This document shows, piece by piece, positions 45,281 to 45,677 of a stretch of DNA of 45,677 bases. Every line of letters starts with the position of its first letter. Position 1 is the stretch's first letter. Both the position numbers and the translations under genes were made by a program. Under the pieces are notes generated by a model. The model was given only the letters and a program-made list of their open reading frames with translations. It had not been told where the DNA came from and made no database searches. This DNA comes from Muricoccus roseus (GTDB lineage: Bacteria; Pseudomonadota; Alphaproteobacteria; Acetobacterales; Acetobacteraceae): NCBI RefSeq assembly GCF_900141905.1, contig NZ_FQZF01000036.1, forward strand, positions 1-45,677, written 5' to 3'.

Positions 45281-45677
45281 TTACGCCCTCGCGGGCTGGG
45301 TGGAGGCGTCCTGTCCGAGAGCGTTGCGTGCGGCCTGTGCGATCTGGGGGGCGTTGAGGCCGGCGAGGTCGTACTGCTTTTTGGGCGTCTCGTGGTCGAT
45401 ATAGATATCCGGCAGGACCAGCGGCCGGAAGCGCAATCCGCCATCGAGCAGCCCGGCATGGGCGAGGTGCTGGGCGACGAGGGACCCGAAGCCGCCGACC
45501 GAGCCCTCCTCGACGGTGAGCAGGACGCTGTGGTTGCGGGCCAGTCGCTCGAGCAGATCGGTATCCAGCGGCTTGGCGAAGCGCGCATCGGCCACCGTGC
45601 AGGAGAGGCCCTGGGCGGCGAGCTCGTCGGCGGCCCGCAGCGCCTCGGCCAGCCGGGTGCCGTAGGAGAGGATGGCG
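45281..45677 (-). CDS. dxs: 1-deoxy-D-xylulose-5-phosphate synthase, C-terminal part (cut by window edge)
   Basis: The 3' end of dxs, running in from the right edge (5' part missing). DXS condenses pyruvate and glyceraldehyde 3-phosphate, the entry step of the MEP pathway, with thiamine diphosphate. The visible 132 codons are the transketolase C-terminal domain: [13 protein letters not shown] at the edge, [59 protein letters not shown] and a stop after PARA. The start lies outside. It supplies substrate flow toward IspG, encoded at 13449-14612. Confidence 0.95.
   Translation of the reverse strand, partial: AILSYGTRLAEALRAADELAAQGLSCTVADARFAKPLDTDLLERLARNHSVLLTVEEGSVGGFGSLVAQHLAHAGLLDGGLRFRPLVLPDIYIDHETPKKQYDLAGLNAPQIAQAARNALGQDASTQPARA

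Overview
The window is a 45.7 kb piece of a GC-rich (roughly 70% G+C) alphaproteobacterial chromosome, densely coded. Three things point to the acetic-acid-bacteria family (Acetobacteraceae, Roseomonas-like): the gene-order blocks (hisS-prfA-prmC-DUF4167, rodZ-ispG, lysC next to ubiG, pdxH/fabI-aroC), the fused cellulose synthase BcsA-BcsB, and the BcsD subunit. This placement is inferred from recognised families and synteny; no search was run. I see no insertion sequence, prophage, CRISPR array or tRNA gene. The cellulose locus and the gene pair between tlyA and dxs are the most accessory-looking parts.

Layout. 1-306: what looks like an rRNA-operon promoter and leader firing leftwards out of the window, separated from clpB by a perfect hairpin. 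307-7284: clpB (-), then a MOSC protein, a GT4 glycosyltransferase and an amylo-alpha-1,6-glucosidase (+). 7326-11232: translation block on the minus strand (hisS, prfA, prmC with overlapping stops and starts, then DUF4167). 11388-13232: SLC13-type permease. 13273-18313: minus-strand genes rodZ, ispG and a 58-residue coupled ORF, and lysC coupled to a nitronate monooxygenase-like gene. 18431-21838: ubiG, DUF1178, grxC, comF and a SAM methyltransferase.

22118-33558: cellulose biosynthesis locus, all on the minus strand. The transcription order is bcsZ (GH8 cellulase), a proline-rich BcsO/BcsP-like protein, bcsQ, a 1556-residue BcsA-BcsB fusion, bcsC and bcsD. Several junctions overlap by 4 nt. 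The set makes, exports and organises cellulose under c-di-GMP control through the PilZ domain in the BcsA half.

33737-42267: ABC-F ATPase (+), universal stress protein (-), kinase/AAA fusion and pdxH (-), fabI and aroC (+), then an unrecognised 402-residue gene whose ribosome-binding site lies in a hairpin, and a 50-residue ORF. 42293-45677: tlyA (-), a tripartite-tricarboxylate-type binding protein and a 2-hydroxyacid dehydrogenase (+), and the 3' part of dxs (-), cut by the window edge.

The best leads for something undescribed are the proline-rich protein of the cellulose operon, the 402-residue gene with its double-hairpin leader, the two small coupled or free-standing ORFs, the 12-bp tandem repeat between comF and grxC, and the hairpin-rich element after bcsD.
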